NCBI GenBank assembly: GCA_026646655.1
Contig: JAPKHT010000014.1
Coordinates: 1-64,000 of the forward strand
Length of the DNA stretch: 64,000 bases
Source of the DNA: JADLBR01 sp020847615
Lineage (GTDB): Bacteria; Verrucomicrobiota; Verrucomicrobiia; JADLBR01
Reading direction: 5' to 3'
The notes below the pieces were generated by a model. That model did not search any database and was not told the DNA's origin. It saw only the letters and a program-made list of their open reading frames with translations. The position numbers were made by a program, and so were the translations under genes. Of the stretch, positions 25,168 to 34,100 are shown piece after piece (position 1 is the stretch's first letter; every line of letters begins with the position of its first letter).

Positions 25168-26876
25168 GGGCGGTTCAGGAGTCTCTCGCAGTGGGTGTTG
25201 AATAGGGCGATGCCAGCCCGACTTCCCGCGGATGCAAAGGCGAACATCGTGGGCGTGAGGCGCATGTCGCGGATCGTGGCGAGCACGCTGGGATCGGATG
25301 GGCCGGGGGGCATTTCCGTGTCCCGGTTGGCGACGGTGATGAGGCGCGACCCGAGGGCGCGCGTTGCGGCGACGGGATCGATGCCGAGTTGCGCCCAGCG
25401 GGTGAAATCGGCGCACGCGCCGATACGGGGGTCCAGGCCGTCAAGCGCGGGCAGCAACCCCTCGGGTCTTTCGCAGGCGATGGCGAGGCGGATATCGTGC
25501 GAGGCGGTGAGGGCACCGAGGGCGGGCAGGTTGTTGGGCATGGAATCTGCGATGAGGGTCTCGGCGCCGAGCCTTCGGCCCATCGCGAAAAGGTCGCCCC
25601 AATTTGCGGCATCGCCGTGTGGCCCGGGGATCCGGAGCGTCAGGAGCGTCGCGCCGGCATCGTCGAGCATCAGGCGGAATCGCTCGAAGGAGGCGGCGCC
25701 GAGCGATTGATCGAGGAGCTCGGGCGAATCCGCGAAGATCCTCTGGCCGATGCATGCTCCGACGAAGGGCGCGCCGAGGCGCCTGGCGTTGGCGATGACG
25801 TCAGACAAGGGCGTTGGGACGCGATCCTCGGCCTCGATGCCGGCGCGCCATCCGAGGGACTCGTGGGCGCGGATGGCCGGGGTGAGAAACGCACTGGGCG
25901 TCGTGGGCGCGGGCAGATCACCGAGGGCGAACTGGGTGGCGGCGAGATAGAAACGGAGCAGCTCTGGGTCGCAGAAGGCCCTCGGGTCATGCGCGATGGA
26001 GCAGTAAAAAACGCGACCGCGGCCATAGCGGCGGATCCAGGCGACGGCGTAGTCGTTGTCGGCCCGGAAGGGCTTTCGGCCCTCCGGCAGCGGAGTGCGA
26101 GCGGCGTCGATGCGGAGCAGGACGCGGACCCGGTGCCGGGAATACGGATCGCCAAAGCGGAAGAACTCGTCGCTCCGCTCAAAACCCGGGGCCGGGAACA
26201 TGGCCGTGAGAGGGTGGCCCGGATCCTCGATCGCGATGGAGGCGCGCTCGTCTTGGGCGAGGTGACTGGCTCCCCGGGCGCCGAGCATGCGCCCGAACTC
26301 CGGCCAATCTTCATGCGCGCCGGGCCAGCGCGTGAAAGCGACGGATGTGCCATGGACACCCATGAGACCGCCGCCGGCGTAGACGAACTCGGCGAGGGAG
26401 CGCCGGAGGGCGGGGTCTTCGAACAGGTTACCGACCGTGTTGTTGAAGAAGACCGCGTCGAACTTGGCGAGGCTGCCTGGAGCAAAGATCGCTGGATCTC
26501 GGTGGACCTCGGCCTCGAACGCGCCCGTCCTCTGGCCCATGCGGGTGAAGGCGGCGTTGGCGGTGCGGATGGAGCCGTGGCCGCCGTAGCCCACGTTGAG
26601 GTCGCAGATGAGAAGCCTGCGGGGTCGGCGCGGTGCGGCGGGCGCGGAGGATGGCAGCGCCGCGGCGATCCTTGCCGCCTCGTCGGCTGCGTCGGGGGCC
26701 TGCGCGGCCGCGGGCCTCGAGCGGAGCGCTATGCATGCGCCGGCGGCGCCGAGGAAGTGGCGACGCGTGACGCATCCGGGCGGATGCGCGCCCAGGGGGC
26801 GGTCGGACTCTGTCCGGCAGCCTCTTAGGGCAGCGCCAATTCCCGGACCCAGATATTGCGGAATTTGACGGGGCAA
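25164..26876 (-). CDS. ThuA-domain protein fused to a sugar-isomerase-like TIM barrel
   Basis: About 545-570 aa. A Tat-like signal 'TRRHFLGAAGACIAL' opens the protein. Residues about 88-330 are a ThuA domain (glutamine-amidotransferase-like fold: 'LLICDLNVGYGGH', 'FFNNTVGN', 'FVYAGGGLMGVHGTS'), which in Agrobacterium works on 3-keto sugars together with a Gfo/Idh/MocA partner. From about 340 follows a xylose-isomerase-like TIM barrel ('LDPRIGACADFTRWAQLGIDPVAA'), in which usual metal His are replaced. The start is uncertain: the coordinates use TTG 26876, which overlaps the preceding gene; CTG 26795, just before the Tat signal, is as likely, since a repeat lies between. No ATG or GTG fits. 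Confidence 0.7.
   Translation of the reverse strand: MPRQIPQYLGPGIGAALRGCRTESDRPLGAHPPGCVTRRHFLGAAGACIALRSRPAAAQAPDAADEAARIAAALPSSAPAAPRRPRRLLICDLNVGYGGHGSIRTANAAFTRMGQRTGAFEAEVHRDPAIFAPGSLAKFDAVFFNNTVGNLFEDPALRRSLAEFVYAGGGLMGVHGTSVAFTRWPGAHEDWPEFGRMLGARGASHLAQDERASIAIEDPGHPLTAMFPAPGFERSDEFFRFGDPYSRHRVRVLLRIDAARTPLPEGRKPFRADNDYAVAWIRRYGRGRVFYCSIAHDPRAFCDPELLRFYLAATQFALGDLPAPTTPSAFLTPAIRAHESLGWRAGIEAEDRVPTPLSDVIANARRLGAPFVGACIGQRIFADSPELLDQSLGAASFERFRLMLDDAGATLLTLRIPGPHGDAANWGDLFAMGRRLGAETLIADSMPNNLPALGALTASHDIRLAIACERPEGLLPALDGLDPRIGACADFTRWAQLGIDPVAATRALGSRLITVANRDTEMPPGPSDPSVLATIRDMRLTPTMFAFASAGSRAGIALFNTHCERLLNRP
26803..26829. repeat. Second copy of the REP-like hairpin
   Basis: 27 bases match the element at 23799-23825 with two or three changes. 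The core (TCGGAC-TCT-GTCCGG) is kept; the outer stem is damaged. As at the first site, the end of the element provides the stop codon of the adjacent gene (DUF1080 stop 26825-26827). It lies in the zone where the ThuA-fusion start is uncertain. Confidence 0.5.
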
Positions 26877-27622
26877 CTGTGGCCGCTGAGCGTGAGGGGC
26901 AGCTTGGCGGGGTGGGGTGACAGCGGGACAATCTTTCGGTGGGCGATCCTGCCCTTGATCTCGGTGTCGTGCTGGGCGAGCACGCCATTGTGGAAAACGG
27001 TCACCCTCGGGGGGCTGACGACCCTATCGCCCTCGTAGACGGGGGCCTTGAAGACGATGTCGTAGGTCTGCCACTCTCCCCGGGGGAGGGTGGCGTTGGC
27101 GAGCGGCGGGGTTTCGCCATAGACGGCGGCGGCCTGCCCGTCGGCGTAGATCTTGGTCGAGTGGGAATCGAAAATCTGGATCTCGTAGAGCCCCATGATC
27201 AGCACACCGCTGTTGCCCTGGTTGGTCCACTTCTCCATGGGCTCGACGGGACCGCACCACTCGAGGTGTAGTTGCATGTCGCCGAATGGGCGCGTGGTGA
27301 CGAGGTTTCCCTTGGTGGCGACGATGACGCCCCCGTCCACGTTCCACTCGGTGGGCTCAAAGTGCGAGAGGTCGCCGCCGTCGAACAGGATGATCGCGTC
27401 GGAGGGGGCGGCGCCGGCCTTGCCGGGGGTGACGACGGGCGGCACCGGGCGATCGGGGTCGTGCTTGTGCCATTGTGTGCCGGGGATCACTTCGGTGTCG
27501 CGGTATCCGGGCGTGCCATCCTTGCCGAGGACGTGTTCGGCGGCCGCGGCGGGCAGCGGCGCGAGCAGCGCGAGCGCCGGCAGCAACCGCAGGGCGAGGT
27601 TCGACGAGGGGGGTCTGTTCAT
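26825..27622 (-). CDS. DUF1080 / 3-keto-disaccharide hydrolase family protein
   Basis: A 265-aa exported protein with a Sec signal (residues 1-28, ending PAAAAE). The rest is a single concanavalin-like beta-sandwich of family PF06439 ('ILFDGGDLSHFEPTEWNVDGGVIVATKGNLVTTRPFGDMQLHLEW', then 'NQGNSGVLIMGLYEIQIFDS' and 'WQTYDIVFKAP'). Some members hydrolyse 3-keto-glycosides; others are uncharacterised binding proteins. The operon context with a ThuA domain and a Gfo/Idh/MocA oxidoreductase supports a 3-keto-glycoside role. Starts with a 4-nt overlap with the PQQ-like gene and is followed by the ThuA gene. Confidence 0.85.
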   Translation of the reverse strand: MNRPPSSNLALRLLPALALLAPLPAAAAEHVLGKDGTPGYRDTEVIPGTQWHKHDPDRPVPPVVTPGKAGAAPSDAIILFDGGDLSHFEPTEWNVDGGVIVATKGNLVTTRPFGDMQLHLEWCGPVEPMEKWTNQGNSGVLIMGLYEIQIFDSHSTKIYADGQAAAVYGETPPLANATLPRGEWQTYDIVFKAPVYEGDRVVSPPRVTVFHNGVLAQHDTEIKGRIAHRKIVPLSPHPAKLPLTLSGHSCPVKFRNIWVRELALP

Positions 27623-28908
27623 CTCTTTCCGATGCAGTATAGGTTCTTGTCGCTGCGGACCAGCAACTGGTTTTTGTGGGTGATGGGCGACGCGTTGAAC
27701 CGGCCGTCATCGCCATCGAACCGGTTCTCCGCGACGAGTTTGAAGGCGGGGTCGGCCTTGACGACAAACGCCGTGCCCGACCGATTGATGTAAAAGAGGT
27801 TGCCGTCTGCCACGATGGGCGAGGCATAGATGCGGGAGCCCTCACCCTTGGCGGTGGCATCCTGGATTGCGGGGAGGTTTTCCTCGTGGACCAGTTTTCC
27901 GGTCTTGGCGTCGGCGCAGAATACCTTCTTGCCCTTCTCGTCGGCCCAGTAGAGGTGGCCGTCGTAAAAGACCGGGGAACTCACGTTGCTGCCGCGGTCC
28001 AGGCGCCAGACCGTGTGGGAGTCGGTCACGTCCCCGCTGCCGCCCGCGCGCACGGCCACGGCGGCGCACTTGCGGGCGCCGATGGCGAAGATGACGCCGT
28101 CGTGCGCGATGACGCTCGGGCACACGTAGTCCTCGATGCCGGCGCAATCCCAGAGCGGTTTTCCGGTGGCGGGATCGAAGGCCTTGAGTCGGCTCTTGAC
28201 GCTGACCACGAGCTCGGGTTTGCCGGAGACGGAGAGTAGCAGCGGACTGTTCCAGGACATCTGCATGCCCCCCTGTCGCCAGACCTCCTTGCCGGTCTTT
28301 CGGTCGAGCGCGACGAGCGAGCCGGATTCGACGCTGGCGTTGACGATGACGAGTTTCTCGACGATGAGGGGGGAATTGGCAGAGCCCCAGTTGTGGGTGC
28401 CGTCGCCGACTTTGGTGGCCCAGAGCTTGGAGCCGTCGTGCTTCCAGGCAATAACGCCCGTGGTGCCGAAGAAGGTGTAGATGGCGTCGGCATCGACGGC
28501 CGGGGTGCTGGAGGCGTAGCCGTGGAGGGGCATCATGCCGTTGTAGGCGGGCACGGGGCCGTCCGACTTGATGGACTTCTCCCAGACGATGCGCCCGGTG
28601 TCGCGGTCGAGGCAGACGAGGTGGTACTTGAGATCGCCGGGGTCACCGGCGTCCTTCGGGTCCTCCGCGAACCCGGAGTAGCAGGTGAGGAAGACGCGAT
28701 TGCCGAAGACCACGGGACAGGACGCGCCGGGTCCCGGGAGCTTCGTCTTCCACGCGACGTTCTTGGAGGCGCTCCATTCGGTGGGGAGGCCGCGGGCTTC
28801 GCCGATGCCGAGGCCGCCGGGCCCGCGGAACTGTGCCCAGTCGCCGGTGGCGGCGATGGACGATGTGGTCAGGACAACGATGGGGATCAGTGGGAGGAGG
28901 ATTTTCAT
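27619..28908 (-). CDS. Exported PQQ-like beta-propeller protein
   Basis: A 429-aa secreted protein with Sec signal (MKILLPLIPIVVLTTSSIAA). The body is a PQQ-like beta-propeller: repeats of the type 'LVCLDRDTGRIVWEKS', 'LVALDRKTGKEVWRQGG' and 'LKAFDPATGKPLWDC', opening with 'DWAQFRGPGGLGIGEA', the typical start in Verrucomicrobiota and Planctomycetota. The W-docking motifs are present but the Ca/PQQ-binding catalytic residues of true alcohol dehydrogenases were not found, so it may be a scaffold or a binding protein. First gene of the operon; the start ATG 28908 fits the signal peptide, and a GGAAC-type palindrome lies 8 nt upstream. Confidence 0.8.
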   Translation of the reverse strand: MKILLPLIPIVVLTTSSIAATGDWAQFRGPGGLGIGEARGLPTEWSASKNVAWKTKLPGPGASCPVVFGNRVFLTCYSGFAEDPKDAGDPGDLKYHLVCLDRDTGRIVWEKSIKSDGPVPAYNGMMPLHGYASSTPAVDADAIYTFFGTTGVIAWKHDGSKLWATKVGDGTHNWGSANSPLIVEKLVIVNASVESGSLVALDRKTGKEVWRQGGMQMSWNSPLLLSVSGKPELVVSVKSRLKAFDPATGKPLWDCAGIEDYVCPSVIAHDGVIFAIGARKCAAVAVRAGGSGDVTDSHTVWRLDRGSNVSSPVFYDGHLYWADEKGKKVFCADAKTGKLVHEENLPAIQDATAKGEGSRIYASPIVADGNLFYINRSGTAFVVKADPAFKLVAENRFDGDDGRFNASPITHKNQLLVRSDKNLYCIGKR

Positions 28909-28915
28909 AGGGTAT

Positions 28916-28926
28916 GGAACGGTTCC
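28916..28926. promoter_or_regulatory. GGAACGGTTCC palindrome before PQQ-like operon
   Basis: A perfect 11-nt palindrome around a central base pair, 7 nt upstream of the start codon of the PQQ-like operon. The symmetric half-sites suit a LacI- or TetR-type repressor, but no regulator gene lies next to it. A single site only. Confidence 0.3.
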
Positions 28927-29042
28927 GCATAGCTTCTGTGGTCGCGCGCGCAAGTCAAGGTCGGTCGGGTGCCGGGGAGTGGGCGGGGATGGCCCGGGCC
29001 AGAGGGTGCGGAGCGTTCGGACCGCGGCAGTGCGAGCGTCGG

Positions 29043-31019
29043 TCAGTCGATGATCTCGACGGGGCAGGAGGGGAGGGCGTCGAGGAAGGCGCGTCCGTAG
29101 CTCATGTTGAGGACGCGGCTATCGAGGATGACGAGGATGCCGCTGTCGGTGGTGCTCCGGATGAGGCGTCCGACGCCCTGGCGGAATTTGAGGATGGCCT
29201 CGGGGAGGGAATAATCGCGAAAGGGGTCGCCGCCGGCGGCCTGGATCATCTCGAGGCGGGCCTCGACGAGGGGGTGGTCTGGGACGGCGAAGGGGAGGCG
29301 GGTGATGACGACGTTGCTGAGGCTCTCGCCCTGGATATCGACGCCGGACCAGAAGCTGTCGGTGCCGAAGAGGACGGAATCGACATCCTCGCGGAACTGG
29401 CGGAGGAGCTCGTGGCGGGGGATGCCGGACCCCTGGACGAGGCAGCGGATGCCGAGTTCCTCGAAGAACCCGTGGAGGCGGTCGGCGAGCGCGTTCATGA
29501 GGCGGTAGCTGGTGAAGAGGACGAAGGCCTTCCCGTGCGTCATGCGGACGAAGTGGCGGATGTGGTGGTCGAGGGCGTCCTCGTAGGCGCCGTGGTCGCG
29601 CGGGGAGGGCATGCGCCGGGGGATGAAGACGCGCATCTGGCGGGGGTAATCGAAGGGGGAGTCGAGCTGGAGCGCGTCGGCCGACTCGCCGCCGATGCGG
29701 GACTGGAAATAGGCGAGGCCCTGTCCCACGGAGAGGGTGGCGCTGGTGAAGACGCAGACCGTGCGCTCGCGGAAGAGGATCTGGCGGAGGTGGGAGGAGA
29801 GGTCGACGGGGGCGGCGTTGAGGGAGATATTCGTCTGGAAGCGGCCCTCGCGGCTGATCCAGTAGACGGCGTCGGGGTCGGGCTGCATGAGGAACTCGCC
29901 GAGCGACTCGCGGATTTCGGCGACGCGGCGGTTGAGGTCGTTGAGCTCGGCGCGCTGCTCGTCATTCTCGAGGCGCGCGGCGATCTGGCGGAGGGAGCCG
30001 TTGAGTCTCGCGAGGGGGCCCGAGACCGTGTCGGTGGCGATGTCGGGCCGGCGGACGCGGAAGTCGGAGCCTTTCTCGAAGGAGCAGGCGGCCTCGACGG
30101 TCGAGAAGAAGCGGTCGGCGGAGTCGGCGGCCTCGACGACGAGGGGGATGGGCTCGCCCTGGCGCAGGGCGGCGAGGAGGCCCTTTTTGGTGCGCGGGTT
30201 GTAGAGGCGGTGGAGGTTGTAGCGCAGGGAGGCCTGGGAGACGGCGATGCCGATGTGGCGGGAGGCGACCTGTTCCAGCGTGTGCGCCTCGTCGAAGACG
30301 ACGAAATCGTCCGCGAAGAGGTAGCCGCTGTCCTCATCCCGGAATTCCCTGTCGCCGAGGAGGGTGAAGAACAGGGTGTGGTTGACGATGACGAGGTCGG
30401 CGGAGAGGACGGCGGCGCGGGCGCGCTGATAGAAGCAATTGTGGGGGGAGCAGGTTTTCGGGGTACAGATGCCGCGCTCGCTGCAGACGAGTGACCACAC
30501 CTTGGGGTCGGGCTCCGGGGTGAGGTCGGAGAGGCTGCCGTCCCCGGTGGAGGCGGCCCATTCGCGGAGGCGCGCGAGCTCGGCGGTCTCGGTGCTGGCG
30601 ACCAGTTCCGGGGCGTGCTGGATGGCGCGGTTGAGGCGCTGGGGGCAGAGGTAGTTCTGGCGGCCCTTGATCAGGACGTACTTGAAGTCGCGTCCGATGA
30701 GGCGGCTGGTGACGGGGAGGTCCTTGTGGAAAAGCTGTTCCTGGAGGTTGATGGTGTGGGTGCTGACGACCATCTTGGTGTGGCTGTCCAGGGCGTGGGT
30801 GACGCCCGGGACGAGGTAGGCGAGGCTCTTGCCGACGCCGGTGCCGGCCTCGACGATGAGGTGGCGGCGGCGCGTGAGGGCGGACGCGATGGCGGCGGCC
30901 ATCTCGCGCTGCTGGGGCCGGAGCTCGAAGTTCTTCGCGCGGGACAGCGGGCCGGCCGGGCCAAAGAAGGCCTCCATGGCCTTGGCCGGCTCTTCCGGAA
31001 AACCCGCGGGCGCGATCAT
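29043..31019 (-). CDS. dinG: DinG-family ATP-dependent DNA helicase
   Basis: A 658-aa SF2 helicase of the XPD/DinG group, unwinding R-loops and forks 5' to 3'. Walker A 'VEAGTGVGKSLAYL' is at about 56-69, the DEAH box in 'FDEAHTLEQ' (about 243). Between them lie four Cys for a [4Fe-4S] cluster: one at 'YLCPQR' and three in 'CSERGICTPKTC...C'. Motifs V/VI appear in 'FGTDSFWSGVDIQGE' and 'QGVGRLIRS'. Length suits DinG without the exonuclease domain. Divergent from the sensor kinase gene, with about 98 nt between the starts. Confidence 0.9.
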   Translation of the reverse strand: MIAPAGFPEEPAKAMEAFFGPAGPLSRAKNFELRPQQREMAAAIASALTRRRHLIVEAGTGVGKSLAYLVPGVTHALDSHTKMVVSTHTINLQEQLFHKDLPVTSRLIGRDFKYVLIKGRQNYLCPQRLNRAIQHAPELVASTETAELARLREWAASTGDGSLSDLTPEPDPKVWSLVCSERGICTPKTCSPHNCFYQRARAAVLSADLVIVNHTLFFTLLGDREFRDEDSGYLFADDFVVFDEAHTLEQVASRHIGIAVSQASLRYNLHRLYNPRTKKGLLAALRQGEPIPLVVEAADSADRFFSTVEAACSFEKGSDFRVRRPDIATDTVSGPLARLNGSLRQIAARLENDEQRAELNDLNRRVAEIRESLGEFLMQPDPDAVYWISREGRFQTNISLNAAPVDLSSHLRQILFRERTVCVFTSATLSVGQGLAYFQSRIGGESADALQLDSPFDYPRQMRVFIPRRMPSPRDHGAYEDALDHHIRHFVRMTHGKAFVLFTSYRLMNALADRLHGFFEELGIRCLVQGSGIPRHELLRQFREDVDSVLFGTDSFWSGVDIQGESLSNVVITRLPFAVPDHPLVEARLEMIQAAGGDPFRDYSLPEAILKFRQGVGRLIRSTTDSGILVILDSRVLNMSYGRAFLDALPSCPVEIID

Positions 31020-31078
31020 GAGGCGGATATGATGGGGGCGGTCGCCGGCAAGGCAAATGCGAATGCGGCGCCTTGGCC

Positions 31079-31107
31079 TTGGCGTTGGCGGTTAGGGGGG
31101 CTAATAT
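31079..31107 (+). promoter_or_regulatory. Sigma70-like promoter of hybrid kinase gene
   Basis: TTGGCG (31079-31084), 17 nt, TAATAT (31102-31107). Transcription would begin near 31114, so the transcript has at most 5 nt before ATG 31118: nearly leaderless. This supports the ATG 31118 start. Confidence 0.45.
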
Positions 31108-31117
31108 TGTGGGCGAG

Positions 31118-34100
31118 ATGGTTGGCCGGCGCGTGGTCGTGGTGGAGGGCGACGGGCTCTTGAGGGCCCGGGTGATATCGGCGTTGCGCGCGTCGGGGAT
31201 GGAGGCGGAGGAGTGCCTTGGCATGGAGGAGGCGGCGGCGCGGTGCCTGGAGGACCAGATCGCGGCGGTCGTGCTGGATGCGGGTGTGGCGGGGTCTGGG
31301 CTGCGGTCGTTCTGCGATCGCGTCGGGGGCGCCTCGGTGATCGTGGCGGTGGTGGACGGGGTGGATGGGGCGAGGGGCGATGCGCTGCTCGCGATGGGGG
31401 TGGACGATTTCATGGTGCGCCCGGTGGATCCCGAGAGGCTCGCGTTCCGGGTGCGGATGCGGATCGGCGGGCGAGGGCGGAGGCTGGGGGCACCCGTGCT
31501 GAGGCAGATGGTGGACGTGACGCGCGACATGGTGGTGGCGGTCGGGGCGTCGCTGGAGGTCATCGACTGCAATCAGCCGGCGAGCGAGGCTTTCGGGTGG
31601 TCCCGCGAGGAGATGCTGGGGCGCAGGCTGGACGACCTATTTGCCGAGCGGGAGGAGGGGGCGCGGATATTCGGGCTCGTCCGGAACACCGGGGCGTGCG
31701 GCGGGGAGGTGACCAACCAGCGGAGGGACGGGAAGTGGTTTGTCTCGGAGGTCGGCGGCGCGCGCCTGGAGAGCGGCGGGGTGACACTCGTGTTTCGGGA
31801 GGTGACGAGGCAGCGCGCGGCGGAGCGGGCGCTGAGGGAGAGCGAGCTGCGCTATCGGGCGATCGTCGACGACCAGACCGAGATGGTGTCGAGGTCCGAC
31901 GTGATGGGGCGGCTGACGTTTGTGAATGCGGCGTTTGCCCGGCAATTCGGGGTGGATGCGGAGGCGGTGCTGGGGGTCAGCGTGCTGGATTTCGTGCATC
32001 CGGATGACCGGGGGCTGGTCAAGGTGAACCAGTCGAAGCTGCGTCCGGAGGATCCGGTGGGGATGTGCGAGCATCGGGTGGTGAGTCCGGCGGGGGCGGT
32101 CGCGTGGGTCCAGCGGACGGACCATGGCATATTCGGGGGCGGGGGCGTGCTGTGGGAGGTGCAGTCGGCGTGCCGGGATATCACGGAGCAGCGGAGGAGC
32201 CGGGCGTCGCTGCTGGAGTCGGAAACCAGGTACCGGTTGCTGTTTGACGCCAATCCGTCGGCGTGCTGGGTGTTTGATGCCAAGACGGGCAAGTTCCTGG
32301 TCGTGAACGACGGCGCGGTTTCGCGGTACGGATATTCGAGGGAGGAACTGCTCGCGATGCGGGTCGACGACCTGCATCTGGAAGAGGACCGGGCGGCGCT
32401 GTGGCAATTCATCCGGGGCCTGGGCGGGGGCCTGACGCGGGCCGGGGTCTGGCGGCAGCGGAGGAAGGACGGATCGATCATATACGTGGAGGCGCTGTGC
32501 CATTCCTTCGACGTGGGGGGCAGGGCGGGGCACCTGGTGGTCGCGCACGACATCACGGAGCTGAAGCTGGCGGAGGAGAAGATCCGGGCGAGCCAGGACA
32601 GATACCGCAGGTTGCTGGAGAACACGAGGGCGGTGCCTTGGGAGGCGGAACTGGCGACGCACCGCTTCGTGTACGTGGGGCCGCAGGCGGCCCAGCTGCT
32701 GATGTACCCGCCCCAGGATTGGCTGGCGGAGGGTTTCTGGGAGGCGCGCCTGCATCCGGACGACCTGGAGCGGGTGGTCGGGGAATGGCGGGCGGCGATC
32801 GGGAGCGGCGGTGAGTTCAGCGGCGAGTACCGGCTGATCGCGCGGGACGGGTCGACGGTCTGGGTGCGGCACATCGAGTCGCTGGGAAGCGATGCGGCGG
32901 GCGCGCGGGTGCTGCGGGGCTTCATGGTGGACATCACCGACAGGCGGCTTGTGGAGGAGCGCCTGCACGCGGTGGCGCGGGCGGTGGAGAGCACGAGCGA
33001 TCCGGTGTGCATCACCAGCGCGGCGGGCGCGATCGTCCACCGGAACCCGGCATTCTCGTCGGCGTTCGGCGAGGAGTGTGCCTCGCTGACGGGCGACGGG
33101 GGGCTGGTGGCGTGTTTTGCGGACCAGCGTGCGGTGGATGAGGCGCTGGCGGCCCTGGCGGTGGGGGCATCGTGGGCCGGGCAGACGGCCATGCGGCTGG
33201 CGGGGGGGCGGCGTGCCAACATGCTGTTGCGCATGGATTGCATCACGCGCGGTTCCGACCGGCCGGCGGGCAGCGTTTGGGTATTCACGGACATGGCGGG
33301 CCGGCAGGCGGTGGACGCGGACATGATCCGCTCGAGCAAGCTGGAATCGATCGGGTTGCTGGCGGGGGGCATCGCCCACGATTTCAACAATCTCCTGCTG
33401 ATCATCAGCGGCAACCTGTCGCTCGCGAAGATGGAGTCGCCGGAGGACTCGCCGACGGCGGCGCTGCTCTCGGAGGCAGAGAAGGCGGCGGAGCGGGCGG
33501 CGGAACTGGCGAAGCAACTGCTGACGTTCGCGAAGGGTGGCGCGCCGAGGCGGCGGCCCGTGCGGCTGGCGAAACTCTTGGAGGAGACGGTCAAGTTTAA
33601 CCTCCACGGGTCCAAGTCGGACGGCGAGGTGACGTGCGCGGCGGACCTGTGGCCGGTGATGATCGACGAGGGGCAGATCGTGCAGGCGCTCTCCAACCTG
33701 ATCATCAACGCGAAGGAGGCGATGCCGCACGGGGGGATCATCCGGGTCAAGGCGCGCAACCGGAGGTTGGAGGGCGGCGCCCTGAGCACGCTGGCGGAGG
33801 GCGACTACGTGCACGTGCGCGTGAGCGACGAGGGCATCGGGATCCAGCCGGACGTCATGGACAAGATTTTCGACCCGTACTTCACGACGAAGGCGCACGG
33901 GAGCGGGCTGGGGTTGCCGACGACCTATTCGATCATCCGGAAGCACGAGGGCCTGATCACGGTGGAGTCGGAGCCCGGGGTGGGCACGTCCTTTGACATC
34001 TATTTGCCGGCCGAGGCCCGGGCGACGGTGCGGGACGAGGTGACACCGAGGGGCTCGGTGGTGACGACATCTTTCCTGCTGCGGGAGGGCAAGGGCAAGG

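Noticed and set aside
31073..31117. Longer TTG start of the hybrid kinase
   Set aside because: It would place the likely promoter inside the coding region; ATG 31118 fits the receiver domain start.
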